Source: Nocardia neocaledoniensis (lineage in GTDB: Bacteria; Actinomycetota; Actinomycetes; Mycobacteriales; Mycobacteriaceae). Taken from it: a stretch of DNA of 42,822 bases. Every line of letters starts with the position of its first letter. Within the stretch, counting starts at the first letter, position 1. The position numbers were made by a program, and so were the translations under genes. The DNA lies in the NCBI RefSeq assembly GCF_029868625.1, contig NZ_JARWOJ010000047.1:1-42822 (forward strand). Direction: 5' to 3'. Below the pieces are notes generated by a model. That model was not told the origin of the DNA. It searched no databases and was given only the letters and a program-made list of their open reading frames with translations. Positions 8,171 through 18,172 of the stretch are shown piece by piece.

Positions 8171-9145
8171 TCAGTGTTTGCCGTGTGTCTCGGCGTCGAG
8201 GACGCGAGCGCCGGGGACCGGGCCGCTCGCGGTGCGCACGCTGCGGCAGACGCCCGCGCCCGCCAGTTCGGCCGCGACCGCGATCGCCGCCTCCTCGGTC
8301 TCGCACAGGAACGCGCAGGTGGGGCCGGAGCCCGAGACGAGTCCGGCGAGGGCGCCCGCGCCGACACCGGCGCGCAGGGTGCGCCGCAGCTCCGGCTTCA
8401 GCGAGAGGGCCGCGGCTTGCAGGTCGTTGCCGAGCAGGGGCGCCAGGGTGTGTGGGTCGCCGGCGGCCAGGGCCTGCATGAGCTGCTGCGGGTCACCGAG
8501 TCGCGGCGGATCGCCTTCGGCGCGCAGCCGGTCCAGTTCGCGGAACACCGACGGCGTGGACAGCCCGTCCTTGGCCAGGGCGAGGACCCAGTGGAAAGTG
8601 TTGCGCGACAGCACCGGGAGCAGGCGTTCGCCGCGGCCGGTGCCGAGCGCGGTGCCGCCGTGCAGGGCGAAGGGCACGTCGCTGCCGAGTTCGGCGGCCA
8701 CGGCGCTCAGTTCGTCGCGGCCCAGGCCGAGGTCCCAGAGTTCGTTGAGGCCCACCAGCGCGGCCGCGGCGTCGGCGCTGCCGCCGGCCATGCCGCCCGC
8801 CACCGGGATACCCTTGGCGATCGCGATCTCCACCAGCGGCGCGCGACCGGCCAGGTGGGCCAGGCGCACCGCGGCCTTCCAGACCAGGTTTGTCCGGTCG
8901 GTGGGGACCTCGGCGGCACCTTCGCCGCTCACCCGGACGGTGAGCGAGGCCGAGGGGGCGAGTTCGAGTTCGTCGCCGAGGGAAAGGGCCTGGAAGACGG
9001 TGGTCAGGTCGTGATATCCGTCCGGACGCAGATCACCGACTCCGAGATGCAGATTCACCTTCGAAGGAGCGCGCACGACGACCGGGCTGGGCACAACTGA
9101 CAGCACGATCACCAAGCGTAACGGGTTACACCGACGAGTACGCAC
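8171..9145 (-). CDS. ispE: 4-diphosphocytidyl-2-C-methyl-D-erythritol kinase
   Basis: IspE is the GHMP kinase that phosphorylates CDP-ME in the MEP isoprenoid pathway. Family marks are [30 protein letters not shown] at the N terminus (Lys-Asn lead and DGYH), the ATP-binding loop [18 protein letters not shown], and a C-terminal [18 protein letters not shown] motif. The frame is 324 residues from GTG 9145. Conserved sequence only begins about 18 residues later, and internal GTG codons around 9096-9111 are alternatives, so the start is uncertain. In mycobacteria ispE follows ksgA directly; here a copper chaperone gene on the opposite strand separates them. ABC-F lies downstream. Confidence 0.93.
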   Translation of the reverse strand: MRTRRCNPLRLVIVLSVVPSPVVVRAPSKVNLHLGVGDLRPDGYHDLTTVFQALSLGDELELAPSASLTVRVSGEGAAEVPTDRTNLVWKAAVRLAHLAGRAPLVEIAIAKGIPVAGGMAGGSADAAAALVGLNELWDLGLGRDELSAVAAELGSDVPFALHGGTALGTGRGERLLPVLSRNTFHWVLALAKDGLSTPSVFRELDRLRAEGDPPRLGDPQQLMQALAAGDPHTLAPLLGNDLQAAALSLKPELRRTLRAGVGAGALAGLVSGSGPTCAFLCETEEAAIAVAAELAGAGVCRSVRTASGPVPGARVLDAETHGKH

Positions 9146-9191
9146 GTCGAATCACCCGCTCCGGCCCCGGTCGGGTCGAGGGCTTGCGCCA

Positions 9192-9245
9192 GGTACCCAC
9201 GGGGGGTATGTTCGTTCGTGTCGGGGACATACCCCAGGACCGTAT
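9192..9245 (+). promoter_or_regulatory. CsoR-like copper operator sites upstream of copper chaperone
   Basis: GGTACCCACGGGGGGTATG at 9192-9210 has the TACCC/GGGTA dyad of CsoR-type Cu(I)-sensing repressor sites. A second, less perfect half-palindrome ATACCCCAGGACCGTAT lies at 9229-9245. In addition GGGGTATGT (9203-9211) and ACATACCCC (9227-9235) form a perfect 9-bp inverted repeat spaced by 15 nt. They sit 25-78 nt before the chaperone start, as expected for derepression by copper. No csoR gene is in the window. Confidence 0.6.
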
Positions 9246-9269
9246 GAGCGAACAGCGAAGGAGTCGGCC

Positions 9270-9473
9270 ATGGCCACCACCACCTACACCGTCACGGGGA
9301 TGACCTGCGGACATTGCGTGAGCTCGGTCAAGCAGGAGATCGGTAAGATCGACGGTGTCACCAGCGTGGACGTCGACCTCGCGAGCGGCCTCGTGCGCGT
9401 CGACAGCGCCGGCGAGCTGGCCGACGCCGATGTCGCGGCCGCCGTCGACGAGGCGGGCTACGCGCTGAAGTGA
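9270..9473 (+). CDS. Heavy-metal-associated domain protein, CopZ-like copper chaperone
   Basis: The 67-residue protein is a single HMA domain. MTCGHC near residues 11-16 is the metal-binding CxxC (M-T-C-x-x-C), followed by SSVKQEIGKIDGV and the VDVDLASGLVRV strand and AVDEAGYALK end, giving the ferredoxin-like fold. Such proteins deliver Cu(I) to exporters and to copper sensors. ATG at 9270 has GAAGGAG at 9257-9263. CsoR-like sites upstream and a terminator-like hairpin downstream make it a self-contained copper-responsive unit. It is inserted between ispE and ksgA on the opposite strand. The partner P-type ATPase is not in the window. Confidence 0.9.
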   Translation: MATTTYTVTGMTCGHCVSSVKQEIGKIDGVTSVDVDLASGLVRVDSAGELADADVAAAVDEAGYALK

Positions 9474-9483
9474 TGCCGGGCGA

Positions 9484-9525
9484 CCGGTACCACCACACCT
9501 GCGGCGAACAGGGTGGTGGTACCGG
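9484..9525 (+). terminator. Terminator-like hairpin after copper chaperone gene
   Basis: CCGGTACCACCAC (9484-9496) and GTGGTGGTACCGG (9513-9525) form a perfect 13-bp inverted repeat with a 16-nt loop, 10 nt after the chaperone stop codon. No T-tract follows, as is common in high-GC actinobacteria. Confidence 0.6.
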
Positions 9526-9568
9526 ATCGCGTTCACCGGCAGTTCATTCACCGCGTGCGCGGGGAGAA

Positions 9569-9691
9569 TCATCCACAGCGTCATCCACACCCGCGGTCAG
9601 CGCGGCTGTCGGCCGGGTTTTCCCAAGCAGTCGGGTTCGCGGTGCGCGCATCATGATCAACTCGACGACCTGCGAAAACCGGTTGTCCACA
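9569..9691. other. Cluster of DnaA-box-like 9-mers
   Basis: TCATCCACA occurs at 9569-9577 and 9581-9589, and TTGTCCACA, the typical high-GC actinobacterial DnaA box, at 9683-9691. They lie in the 274-nt gap between the copper chaperone and ksgA. No AT-rich unwinding region and no dnaA/dnaN genes accompany them, so this is not the origin; titration sites or chance are possible. Confidence 0.3.
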
Positions 9692-9747
9692 ATTGCTTTC
9701 ACAGGCCGTGTGGCCGCCGCCCGGTGAACGGCGCGTGTACCGGGGGT

Positions 9748-10629
9748 TCAGCCCTGGGCGGCGAGGCGGACGAACGCCGCCGTGTCCAGGGTCTCCCCGC
9801 GCGCGGTCGGGTCGATACCGGCCGCCACCAGCCTGCGTTCGGCCTCGGCAGGCGAGCCCGCCCAGCCGGACAGGGCCGCGCGCAACGTCTTTCGGCGCTG
9901 CGCGAACGCGGCGTCGATCACCTCGAAGACCCGGCGGCGATGCGCCTCGTCCATCGGCCACGGCGGCTCGGCGTACCGATCGATCCGCACCAGGCCCGAC
10001 TCGACGCGCGGCACCGGCCAGAACACCTGCGTGCCCACCGCGCCCGCGCGCCGCACCTTGCCGAAGAAGCCCGCCTTCACACTCGGCACGCCGTACACCC
10101 GGTTGCCGGGTTCGGCGGCGAGCCGGTCGGCCACCTCGGCCTGCACCATCACCAGCGACACCGTGATGCTCGGCAGGATCGCGAGCAGATGCAGCAGGAC
10201 CGGCACCGCCACGTTGTACGGCAGGTTCGCCACCAGCGCCGTCGGCGCGGCGGGCAGCTGCTCGGGGCGCACCCGCAGCGCGTCGGCCTCGACCACCCGC
10301 AACCGGTCGACCAGGCCGGGCGCCCGGTCCGCGACGGTCTCCGGCAGGTAGTTGGCCAGCACCGGATCGATCTCCACGGCGACGACCCGGTCGACCACGT
10401 CGAGCAGGGCCAGCGTCAGCGAACCGAGACCGGGCCCGACCTCGAGCACGATGTCCTCGGCGCCGACACCCGCGGCGGAGACGATGCGGCGCACCGTGTT
10501 CGCGTCGTGCACGAAGTTCTGGCCGAGCTGCTTGGTCGGCCGCACGCCGAAGCGTTCGGCCAGGGTCCGCACTTCGGCGGGACCGAGCAGCGCGGCGCTA
10601 CCGCGAGCGGGAATCTCAGGTTCGGGCAC
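9748..10629 (-). CDS. ksgA: 16S rRNA (adenine1518-N6/adenine1519-N6)-dimethyltransferase
   Basis: RsmA/KsgA dimethylates two adjacent adenosines in helix 45 of 16S rRNA during 30S maturation. The 293-residue protein has [10 protein letters not shown], the SAM site [20 protein letters not shown], and the catalytic NLPYNVA motif. GTG at 10629 is the start. A TAGGTT -10-like element (plus coordinates 10636-10641) ends 6 nt before the GTG, which suggests a leaderless transcript; no good -35 is seen. The gene lies 34 nt downstream of a lipase gene on the same strand, where mycobacteria have rpfB. The usual rpfB-ksgA-ispE operon is therefore split on both sides. Confidence 0.95.
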   Translation of the reverse strand: MPEPEIPARGSAALLGPAEVRTLAERFGVRPTKQLGQNFVHDANTVRRIVSAAGVGAEDIVLEVGPGLGSLTLALLDVVDRVVAVEIDPVLANYLPETVADRAPGLVDRLRVVEADALRVRPEQLPAAPTALVANLPYNVAVPVLLHLLAILPSITVSLVMVQAEVADRLAAEPGNRVYGVPSVKAGFFGKVRRAGAVGTQVFWPVPRVESGLVRIDRYAEPPWPMDEAHRRRVFEVIDAAFAQRRKTLRAALSGWAGSPAEAERRLVAAGIDPTARGETLDTAAFVRLAAQG

Positions 10630-10663
10630 CGCTAGAACCTACCAACCGCGTCGATCGAGCAGC

Positions 10664-11818
10664 TCAGCGCTGCGGCGGGGCGGCGTGCACGCGGGCGAGG
10701 AAGGCGTCGATCGCTGTGCGCTGCTGCGCCGAGATCGAACCGTGCGCGCCGGTGCCCGGGATCACCTGCTGGTCGACGCCGTTGGCCGCCAGCTGCGCGA
10801 CCAGCGCAGCGTGCAGCGGGGAGGGCACGATCGTGTCGGTGACGTTCATCGTCAACAGCATCGGGGCGTCGTAGCCGCTGGTCGGCAGGGTCATGTAGTC
10901 GGCGAGTACGTCGCGCAGCCCCGCGAGGGGGCGGGTGAAGACATCGCCCGCCCACAAGCCGCGAGACCCGGCGATGATCTCGTCCAGGCACTGGCCGCCC
11001 GCGGCGTCGACGAGCGACTTGCCCAGCGGCGTCAGGTAGGAATCCACGTCGGCGTCCGGATGGGTGGCGCGCAGCCCGGCCAGGATGCTGACGACGAAGG
11101 ACGTCGACCCCGACAGCACCGGAATGTTCGGCATGTCCGGACCGATGAACGGCAGCACCTTCTCCACGTCGGAGGCGGCGTCGACGGCCACGGTGCCGCG
11201 GAAGTCGAGTTCGGGCGCGTATCCGGCCTGTTCGTGGGCGGTGCTCAGCGCGGCGTGACCGCCCTGGGAGATACCGAGCACGCTCCAGGTGCGCGACAGC
11301 TCGGGGTCGGCGGCGCGGGCGGCCCTGACCAGGTCGATGGTGGCCGTGGCCTCGCTGCGCACCTCGAGATATGGGTGCGGGCCGGTGTCGAAGCGGCCGA
11401 GACCCAGGTAGTCCGGCGCGACGACGGCGAATCCGCGCTCGACGAAACTGCGGATCAGCGCGTCCTCGGCGGCCCGATACTGCGCGAAACCCGCCAGCTC
11501 GGGATCGGCCTGCCCGCCGCAGCCGGGGCCGGAGCCCGAGGTGCCGTGGTCGTAGGCCAGGATCGGCCAGCCGGTCGCCGGTGCGTCGCCCTCGGGCAGG
11601 AACACCGCGCCGCTGGCGGGGCGCGCGACGCCCGCGGAATCGGTCGTCCAGTACTCGATGACCGACCCGCGCGCGAGTCCACGCCACCCCGCGGCTCGCT
11701 GTTCGACGGCGATCGTCGAGCCGGGGGTCTGCGCCGTGGCGGGCGCGAAGGCGGCGGCGGTGAGCGCGCTCGCGGTGAGCGCGGCGACCACCGTCGCGCG
11801 GATCGGGTTCTTCAGCAC
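10664..11818 (-). CDS. Secreted LIP-family lipase, tandem copy 1
   Basis: The 384-residue protein has an Sec signal peptide (MLKNPIRATVVAALTASALTAAAFAPATAQT) and a secretory lipase (LIP family) alpha/beta-hydrolase domain. The nucleophile elbow is GISQGGHAAL, preceded by APDYLGLGRFDTGPHPYLEV. Later marks are TSGYDAPMLLTMNVTD (acid region) and TGAHGSIS (His). GTG at 11818 has GAAGAGAG about 6 nt upstream. It is the last of three tandem paralogues (11935-12978 and 13018-14163) that share APDYLGLGRFDTGPHPYL, GFDYDHGT-type and TSGYDAPILL blocks. Probable role is hydrolysis of short or medium acyl esters outside the cell; substrate unknown. ksgA follows 34 nt later. Confidence 0.88.
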   Translation of the reverse strand: MLKNPIRATVVAALTASALTAAAFAPATAQTPGSTIAVEQRAAGWRGLARGSVIEYWTTDSAGVARPASGAVFLPEGDAPATGWPILAYDHGTSGSGPGCGGQADPELAGFAQYRAAEDALIRSFVERGFAVVAPDYLGLGRFDTGPHPYLEVRSEATATIDLVRAARAADPELSRTWSVLGISQGGHAALSTAHEQAGYAPELDFRGTVAVDAASDVEKVLPFIGPDMPNIPVLSGSTSFVVSILAGLRATHPDADVDSYLTPLGKSLVDAAGGQCLDEIIAGSRGLWAGDVFTRPLAGLRDVLADYMTLPTSGYDAPMLLTMNVTDTIVPSPLHAALVAQLAANGVDQQVIPGTGAHGSISAQQRTAIDAFLARVHAAPPQR

Positions 11819-11934
11819 GGATCGCTCTCTTCACCGGCGGCCAGGACTTGGACGAGTGTACAGATCAAGTCCCGGCGTGCCGGGCGATCCGGAACCCGAT
11901 GTCACCGTGGCGGTTCCGGCCCGGAGCGCCGGGC

Positions 11935-12978
11935 TCAGCGCTGCGGCGGCACCTGGTTGACGCGGTCGACGAAACCGGCGAGCGCGTCCTTCATCCGCTG
12001 ATCGAGCACCGTGTGCTGACCGAAACCGGTCACCGTCTCGAAGTCGACCCCGCCCGCCGCGAACTGGCCGACCAGCGCGGCGTGCAGCGGGGAGGGCACC
12101 ACGGCGTCGGTCGCGTTGACCAGCAACAGGATCGGCGCGTCGTAACCACTGGTCGGCAGCGTCATGTACGCGGCGAGGGCGGCGCGCAGCGGGCCCGCCG
12201 ACAGCGGCCTGCTGAACAGTTCGCCGAGTCCGTGCCCGGCGAGATCCTCGACGATGCCGTCGATGCACTGTCCGCCCGCGGCGTCGATGATCCGCTTGCC
12301 GAGCGGAGTCAGGTAGGAGTCGACCTCGGCTTCCGGATGGGTCGCCCGCAGACCGGCCAGGATGCTGACGGTGAACGCCGACAGCCCGGCGGTGCCCTCG
12401 GCCTCGGGGAACCACGGGCCGAGCAGCGGCAGGGCCTTCTCCACATCGGAGGCGGGGTCGATGGCGACGGTGCCGCGGAAATCGAGCTCGGGCGCGTAGC
12501 TCGCCTGCACATGTGCCGCGCTCAACGCGGCGTGGCCACCCTGCGAGGCGCCGACCACGGTCCAGGTACGCGAGAGTTCAGGGTTGACTGCCCTGGCGGC
12601 GCGCACCAGGTCGATCGTGGCCGTGGCCTCGCTGCGCACCTCGAGGTACGGGTGCGGGCCGGTGTCGAACCGGCCGAGCCCCAGGTAGTCCGGCGCGACG
12701 ACGGCGAAGCCCTGCTCGACCAGGCCCTGGATCAGCTTGTCCTCGGCTGTGCGGTTCACCGGCAGCGGCGCGAGATCGGGATCGGCCTGGCCGCCGCACC
12801 CCGGGCCGGACCCCAGGGTGCCGTGGTCGTAGGCGATGATCGGCCAGCCCGTGGCAGGCGCGTCACCCGCCGGGAGGAACAGCGCACCGCTGGCCGGACG
12901 TTCGTTGCCCGCGGAGTCGAGGGTGGTGTATTCGACTACCGAACCGCCGCCGGTCAGGTAACGGCCGGTTGGGCGCAC
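11935..12978 (-). CDS. LIP-family lipase, tandem copy 2, lacking signal peptide
   Basis: The 347-residue product aligns with its two neighbours from GGGSVVEYTTLDSAGNERPASG to the end. It keeps the elbow GASQGGHAAL, APDYLGLGRFDTGPHPYLEV, TSGYDAPILLLVNATD and the FGQH His region. It begins about 60 residues later than the neighbours: there is no signal peptide, and an in-frame stop (plus coordinates 13003-13005) closes the frame 8 codons before the GTG at 12978. Only 39 nt separate it from the upstream lipase stop, so no room exists for a secretion signal in any frame. The gene is probably 5'-truncated by the duplication and is either cytoplasmic or inactive. Co-transcription with copy 3 is likely. 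Confidence 0.8.
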   Translation of the reverse strand: MRPTGRYLTGGGSVVEYTTLDSAGNERPASGALFLPAGDAPATGWPIIAYDHGTLGSGPGCGGQADPDLAPLPVNRTAEDKLIQGLVEQGFAVVAPDYLGLGRFDTGPHPYLEVRSEATATIDLVRAARAVNPELSRTWTVVGASQGGHAALSAAHVQASYAPELDFRGTVAIDPASDVEKALPLLGPWFPEAEGTAGLSAFTVSILAGLRATHPEAEVDSYLTPLGKRIIDAAGGQCIDGIVEDLAGHGLGELFSRPLSAGPLRAALAAYMTLPTSGYDAPILLLVNATDAVVPSPLHAALVGQFAAGGVDFETVTGFGQHTVLDQRMKDALAGFVDRVNQVPPQR

Positions 12979-13017
12979 GCCGTCCGGAAGCGGTGCGGCC
13001 AGCTACTCGAGCGCGGG

Positions 13018-14163
13018 TCAGACGGACCGGTCGAGGAATTCGTCGATCGCCGCCCACATCGCCGGATTCAGCTCACAGTGACTGCCGGTGCCGACCACCG
13101 ACTGGAAGCCCACCCCGCCCGCCGCGAACTGCGCGGCCAGCGCGGCGTGCAGCGGCGAGGGCACCGTGCGGTCGGTGGCGTTGAGCAGCAACAGGATCGG
13201 GGCGTCGTAGCCGCTGGTCGGCACCGTCATGTAGTCGGCCATCGCCGTGCGCAACGGCTCCTCGCCGAGCGAGCGGGTGAGCATGGCGCCCAGGGTGAGG
13301 TCGGCGACCCGCTCGTCGATGGCGTCCTGGCACAGCGTGCCGATGTCATCGAGCACCGCGCGGCCGACCGGGGTCAGATAGGAGTCGACCCGCGCCTCGG
13401 GCCTGGCCGCCCGCAGACCGGCCAGGATGCTCGACGAGAAGCCGAGCACGCCACCACGGACCCGATCGGGATTGCCGGGACCGAGCAGCGGCGCCACCTT
13501 CTCCACATCCGAGGCGGGGTCGATCGCGATGGTGCCACGGAAGTCCAGCTCGGGCGCGTAACCCGGCTGTCGGTGCGCCGTGGCGAGCGCGGCGTGCCCG
13601 CCCTGGGACATGCCCGCCGCCAGCCAGACCGGGGACAGGTCGTCGCGTACCGAACGCGCCGCGCGCAGCATGTCGAGCGTGGCGGTGGCTTCGGTGTCGA
13701 TGTCGAGGTAGGGGTGCGGGCCGGTGTCGAAGCGACCGAGCCCCAGGTAGTCCGGGGCGACGACGGCGAAGCCCTTCGACACGAGGTGCCGCAGGAACAC
13801 GTCCTGCGGTGCCTGCGATTCGGGCCATGGCGCACCGGCCGGATCCGACTGGCCTCCGCACCCGGCACCGAGCCCGGTCGTTCCGTGGTCGTAGGTGATC
13901 ACGGGCCAGCCGCCCGGCGGCGCTTCCCCGCTCGGCAGATACAGCGCGCCGCTGGCGGGCTGTGTCACGCCGCCGACACCGCGCGTCCAGTACTCGATGA
14001 CCTGCGCGCCCGACATCCCGTGGAAGCCGTCGGCCTGCGGGATCACCGAGATCACCGCGCCCGGCTCGGGTTCCCGCGCCCCCGCCGTCGGCGCCCCGAC
14101 GGCGATCCCCGCCGACACCGCCACCGCCGCGGCCACCATCCGCCAGGCCGAAACCGCACGCAT
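13018..14163 (-). CDS. Secreted LIP-family lipase, tandem copy 3
   Basis: The 381-residue protein starts at ATG 14163, with GGGGTGG about 7 nt upstream; an earlier in-frame start at 14211 would place charged residues before the signal peptide. The signal peptide is MRAVSAWRMVAAAVAVSAGIAVG followed by APTAGA. The LIP-family domain has GMSQGGHAAL (nucleophile Ser), APDYLGLGRFDTGPHPYLDI, TSGYDAPILLLLNATD and GTGSHCELN (His). Of the three tandem copies it is transcribed first. It lies 125 nt after rpfB on the same strand and may be read from the rpfB transcript. Confidence 0.88.
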   Translation of the reverse strand: MRAVSAWRMVAAAVAVSAGIAVGAPTAGAREPEPGAVISVIPQADGFHGMSGAQVIEYWTRGVGGVTQPASGALYLPSGEAPPGGWPVITYDHGTTGLGAGCGGQSDPAGAPWPESQAPQDVFLRHLVSKGFAVVAPDYLGLGRFDTGPHPYLDIDTEATATLDMLRAARSVRDDLSPVWLAAGMSQGGHAALATAHRQPGYAPELDFRGTIAIDPASDVEKVAPLLGPGNPDRVRGGVLGFSSSILAGLRAARPEARVDSYLTPVGRAVLDDIGTLCQDAIDERVADLTLGAMLTRSLGEEPLRTAMADYMTVPTSGYDAPILLLLNATDRTVPSPLHAALAAQFAAGGVGFQSVVGTGSHCELNPAMWAAIDEFLDRSV

Positions 14164-14288
14164 CAACAACCACCCCGTCGACTCGTCAGCGAGCCGAGAC
14201 CGCACGAGCACAGCGGACTCGGCGAAACGAGAGCAAACTACCGCGCGAACTCGGGCGGGCGACCGGAACCCGCCGAACGCGGCCGGAA

Positions 14289-15482
<1,194 letters not shown>

Positions 15483-15585
15483 TCACGATTCGGTATAGAC
15501 ATCGCTGGTAGATAACGACCCGAGCGGCCGAATGTGAGCCGAAACACGTTTAGCGTCCAGCCCCCTGCCGACCGGACGAAACGGA

Positions 15586-16443
15586 CTATCGGATGCGGTA
15601 CAGCCTGCGCGCGTTGGCGGTGGTGATCTCGGCCAGCTCCACCGGGTCCTGCTCGCGCGCCTCGGCCAGCGCGCGCACCGTGTACGGCAGGCAGTACGAC
15701 TCGTTGGGCGCACCCCGATACGGGTGCGGTGTCAGATAGGGCGCGTCGGTCTCGACCAGGATCTGGTCGTCGGGCACGAGCTGGGCCGCCTCACGCAACT
15801 CGTGCGCGTTCTTGAAGCTCACCGTGCCGGAGAAGCTGAGCACGTACCCCTCGGCCACGCACGCTTCGGCCATGGTGGCGTCGGAGGAGAAGCAGTGGAA
15901 GATCACCGTGTCCGGGGCACCCTCGTCGAGCAGCACCGTGAGCAGGTCGTGGTCGGCCTCGCGGTTGTGGATCATCAGTGGCTTGCGCACCCGTTTGGCC
16001 AGGTCGATGTGCCAGCGGAAGCCCTCGATCTGGGTTTCGACGTCGGCGCAGCCGTCGAGCTTGCCGGGCCAGTAGTAGTCGAGCCCGGTCTCGCCTACCG
16101 CGACGACGCGAGGGTCGGCGGCCAGGTCTTCCAGTACCGCCTTCGCCTTGTCGTCCAGCGCGTTCGCCCTGGTCGGATGCAAGGCGACGGCCGCGTACAC
16201 GCGCGGATCCCAGTGCGCGGCCTCGACCGCCCACTGCGCGGCGGCGAGGTCGTCGGCCACGGTCACCACGTGCCCCACGCCCACCGAGGCGGCGCGATCC
16301 ACGATCGCCGTGGTCGAGGCGGCATCGGTCGCGCCACAGGCGTCGAGATGGGTGTGCGCGTCGATCAACGGTGTGAGCGGCGACGGAAGGGGCGGAGCCG
16401 GACGATTCTGGTTTGCCACGCGGATTACAGTAGTGACCATCAT
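15586..16443 (-). CDS. tatD: TatD family metal-dependent DNase
   Basis: TatD proteins are TIM-barrel metallo-hydrolases with 3'-5' DNase activity. The 285-residue frame carries the metal ligands: DAHTHLD near residue 28, [22 protein letters not shown] and [14 protein letters not shown]. The exact start is open. ATG codons at 16443 and 16440 are possible, but conserved sequence begins at LIDAHTHLD, so a later GTG could be used. The first ATG overlaps the divergent metG ATG by two bases, so the two genes share a very compact promoter region. rpfB lies 172 nt downstream on the same strand, as in mycobacteria. Confidence 0.92.
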   Translation of the reverse strand: MMVTTVIRVANQNRPAPPLPSPLTPLIDAHTHLDACGATDAASTTAIVDRAASVGVGHVVTVADDLAAAQWAVEAAHWDPRVYAAVALHPTRANALDDKAKAVLEDLAADPRVVAVGETGLDYYWPGKLDGCADVETQIEGFRWHIDLAKRVRKPLMIHNREADHDLLTVLLDEGAPDTVIFHCFSSDATMAEACVAEGYVLSFSGTVSFKNAHELREAAQLVPDDQILVETDAPYLTPHPYRGAPNESYCLPYTVRALAEAREQDPVELAEITTANARRLYRIR

Positions 16444-18013
16444 GAGCGAGCGACCTGACGGCGCCGAGGCGCCCGCCTTCTACATCACGACGGCCATCGC
16501 GTACCCGAACGGTGCGCCGCACATCGGTCATGCGTACGAGTACATCTCGACCGACGCGCTGGCCCGGTTCAAGCGGCTCGACGGGTACGACGTGTTCTTC
16601 ATGACCGGCACCGACGAGCACGGTCAGAAGATGCAGCAGACCGCGGCCACCGAGGGCATCCCGGTGCAGGAGCTCGCGGCGCGCAACTCCGACGTGTTCG
16701 AGGCGATGGACAAGGCGCTCGACATCTCCTTCGACCGCTTCATCCGCACCACCGACGAGGACCACAAGGCCGCCAGCGTCGCCATCTGGGAGCGGATGCT
16801 CGCCAACGGCGACATCTACCTGGGCAACTACTCCGGCTGGTACTCGGTCCGCGACGAGGCGTTCTACACCGAGGAGGAGACCACCCTCCTCGACGACGGC
16901 ACCCGCGTGTCCACCGAGTCGCAGACCCCGGTGACCTGGACCGAGGAGTCGAACTACTTCTTCAAGCTCTCGGAGTACCAGGACAAGCTGCTGGCCCTCT
17001 ACGAGGAGCACCCCGATTTCATCGCGCCCGCGACGCGGCGCAACGAGATCGTCAGCTACGTCAAGGCCGGGCTGAAGGATCTGTCGATCTCGCGCACCAC
17101 CTTCGACTGGGGCGTGCCGGTGCCCGGCCACCCCGATCACGTCATGTACGTGTGGGTCGACGCGCTCACCAACTACCTGACCGGCGTCGGCTTCCCCGAC
17201 ACCGACTCGGCGAAGTTCCGGAAGTTCTGGCCGGCGAACGTGCACATCATCGGCAAGGACATCACCCGGTTCCACACCGTGTACTGGCCCGCGTTCCTGA
17301 TGTCGGCCGGCATCGAACTGCCGCAGCGCGTGTTCGTGCACGGATTCCTGTACAACAAGGGCGAGAAGATGTCGAAGTCGACGGGCAATGTCGTCGACCC
17401 GCTCGCGCTGGTGTCCACCTACGGTCTCGACCAGGTGCGTTTCTTCCTGCTCCGGGAGATCTCCTACGGTCAGGACGGCAGCTACAGCAACGACGCCATC
17501 GCGGGCCGGATCAACGCCGACCTGGCCAACGAGTTCGGCAACCTGGTGCAGCGCAGTCTCACCATGGTCAACAAGAACTGCGACGCCAAGGCGCCGACCC
17601 CGGGCGAGTTCACCGAGGACGACCGCGCCCTGCTCGACCGCGCCAACGCCCTGCTCGACAAGTGCCGCACCGAGTTCGACACCCAGCAGATGCACCTGGC
17701 GCTGGAGGCCATCTGGCTGACGCTCGGCGAGACCAACCGGTACTTCTCCGCCAACGCGCCGTGGGCGCTGCGCAAGTCGGGCACCGAGGAAGACCTGGCC
17801 CGCATGGCCACGGTCCTCTACGTCACCCTCGAGGTGGTGCGCATCGTCGCGATCCTGGTGCAGCCGGTGATGCCGGGTTCGGCCGCCAAGATCCTGGATC
17901 TGCTCGCGCAGGAGGGCCGCACCTTCGCCGATATCGCGACGCCCCTGGTCCCCGGCATCGCGCTGCCCGCGCCGGAGCCGGTGTTCCCGCGCTACGTCGA
18001 ACCCAAGGAATAA
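16442..18013 (+). CDS. metG: Methionyl-tRNA synthetase
   Basis: The enzyme charges tRNA-Met. The 523 residues make a compact MetRS without C-terminal dimer domain. Class I signatures are [15 protein letters not shown] (HIGH) at residues 19-33 and [14 protein letters not shown] (KMSKS) near 307. The connective region lacks the four-Cys zinc cluster seen in longer MetRS forms. ATG at 16442 is supported by the alignment start ([12 protein letters not shown]). There is no Shine-Dalgarno sequence, and a TACAGT -10-like element at 16426-16431 ends 10 nt upstream, so a leaderless transcript is possible. A strong terminator follows at 18131-18172. Confidence 0.97.
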   Translation: MSERPDGAEAPAFYITTAIAYPNGAPHIGHAYEYISTDALARFKRLDGYDVFFMTGTDEHGQKMQQTAATEGIPVQELAARNSDVFEAMDKALDISFDRFIRTTDEDHKAASVAIWERMLANGDIYLGNYSGWYSVRDEAFYTEEETTLLDDGTRVSTESQTPVTWTEESNYFFKLSEYQDKLLALYEEHPDFIAPATRRNEIVSYVKAGLKDLSISRTTFDWGVPVPGHPDHVMYVWVDALTNYLTGVGFPDTDSAKFRKFWPANVHIIGKDITRFHTVYWPAFLMSAGIELPQRVFVHGFLYNKGEKMSKSTGNVVDPLALVSTYGLDQVRFFLLREISYGQDGSYSNDAIAGRINADLANEFGNLVQRSLTMVNKNCDAKAPTPGEFTEDDRALLDRANALLDKCRTEFDTQQMHLALEAIWLTLGETNRYFSANAPWALRKSGTEEDLARMATVLYVTLEVVRIVAILVQPVMPGSAAKILDLLAQEGRTFADIATPLVPGIALPAPEPVFPRYVEPKE

Positions 18014-18130
18014 CGCCGCGGCGGACCGCTGTTCGCGCGTGCGCCCACCGGACAGGCCGACAGTGCGCGGTAGCACGATGGTGGAAGCTCCACACGAACG
18101 CGCACGCCGACAGGCGCCTACGCGATGCGA

Positions 18131-18170
18131 ACGGCGGGCGTCCCTTCGCGGGGGCGCCCGCCGTCGTTTT
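18131..18170 (+). terminator. Intrinsic terminator downstream of metG
   Basis: ACGGCGGGCG (18131-18140) and CGCCCGCCGT (18155-18164) form a perfect 10-bp GC stem with a 14-nt loop, followed by CGTTTTCG. The site is 118 nt after the metG stop and abuts the stop of the convergent PEP-mutase-like gene (18173). Confidence 0.75.
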
Positions 18171-18172
18171 CG

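Noticed and set aside
6243..9014. Very long plus-strand open frame of over 900 codons
   Set aside because: It is the antisense shadow of the ABC-F and ispE genes in high-GC DNA; motifs are all on the minus strand.
9474..9747. Replication origin suggested by DnaA-box-like sequences
   Set aside because: Only three boxes, no AT-rich region and no dnaA, dnaN or gyrase genes nearby.
11889..11919. Inverted repeat CCGGAACC/GGTTCCGG between lipase copies 2 and 1
   Set aside because: Only 8 bp with a 15-nt loop and no T-tract; too weak to call a terminator.
15791..18076. Minus-strand frame of about 760 codons over metG
   Set aside because: It is antisense to metG, which has HIGH and KMSKS motifs in the plus frame.
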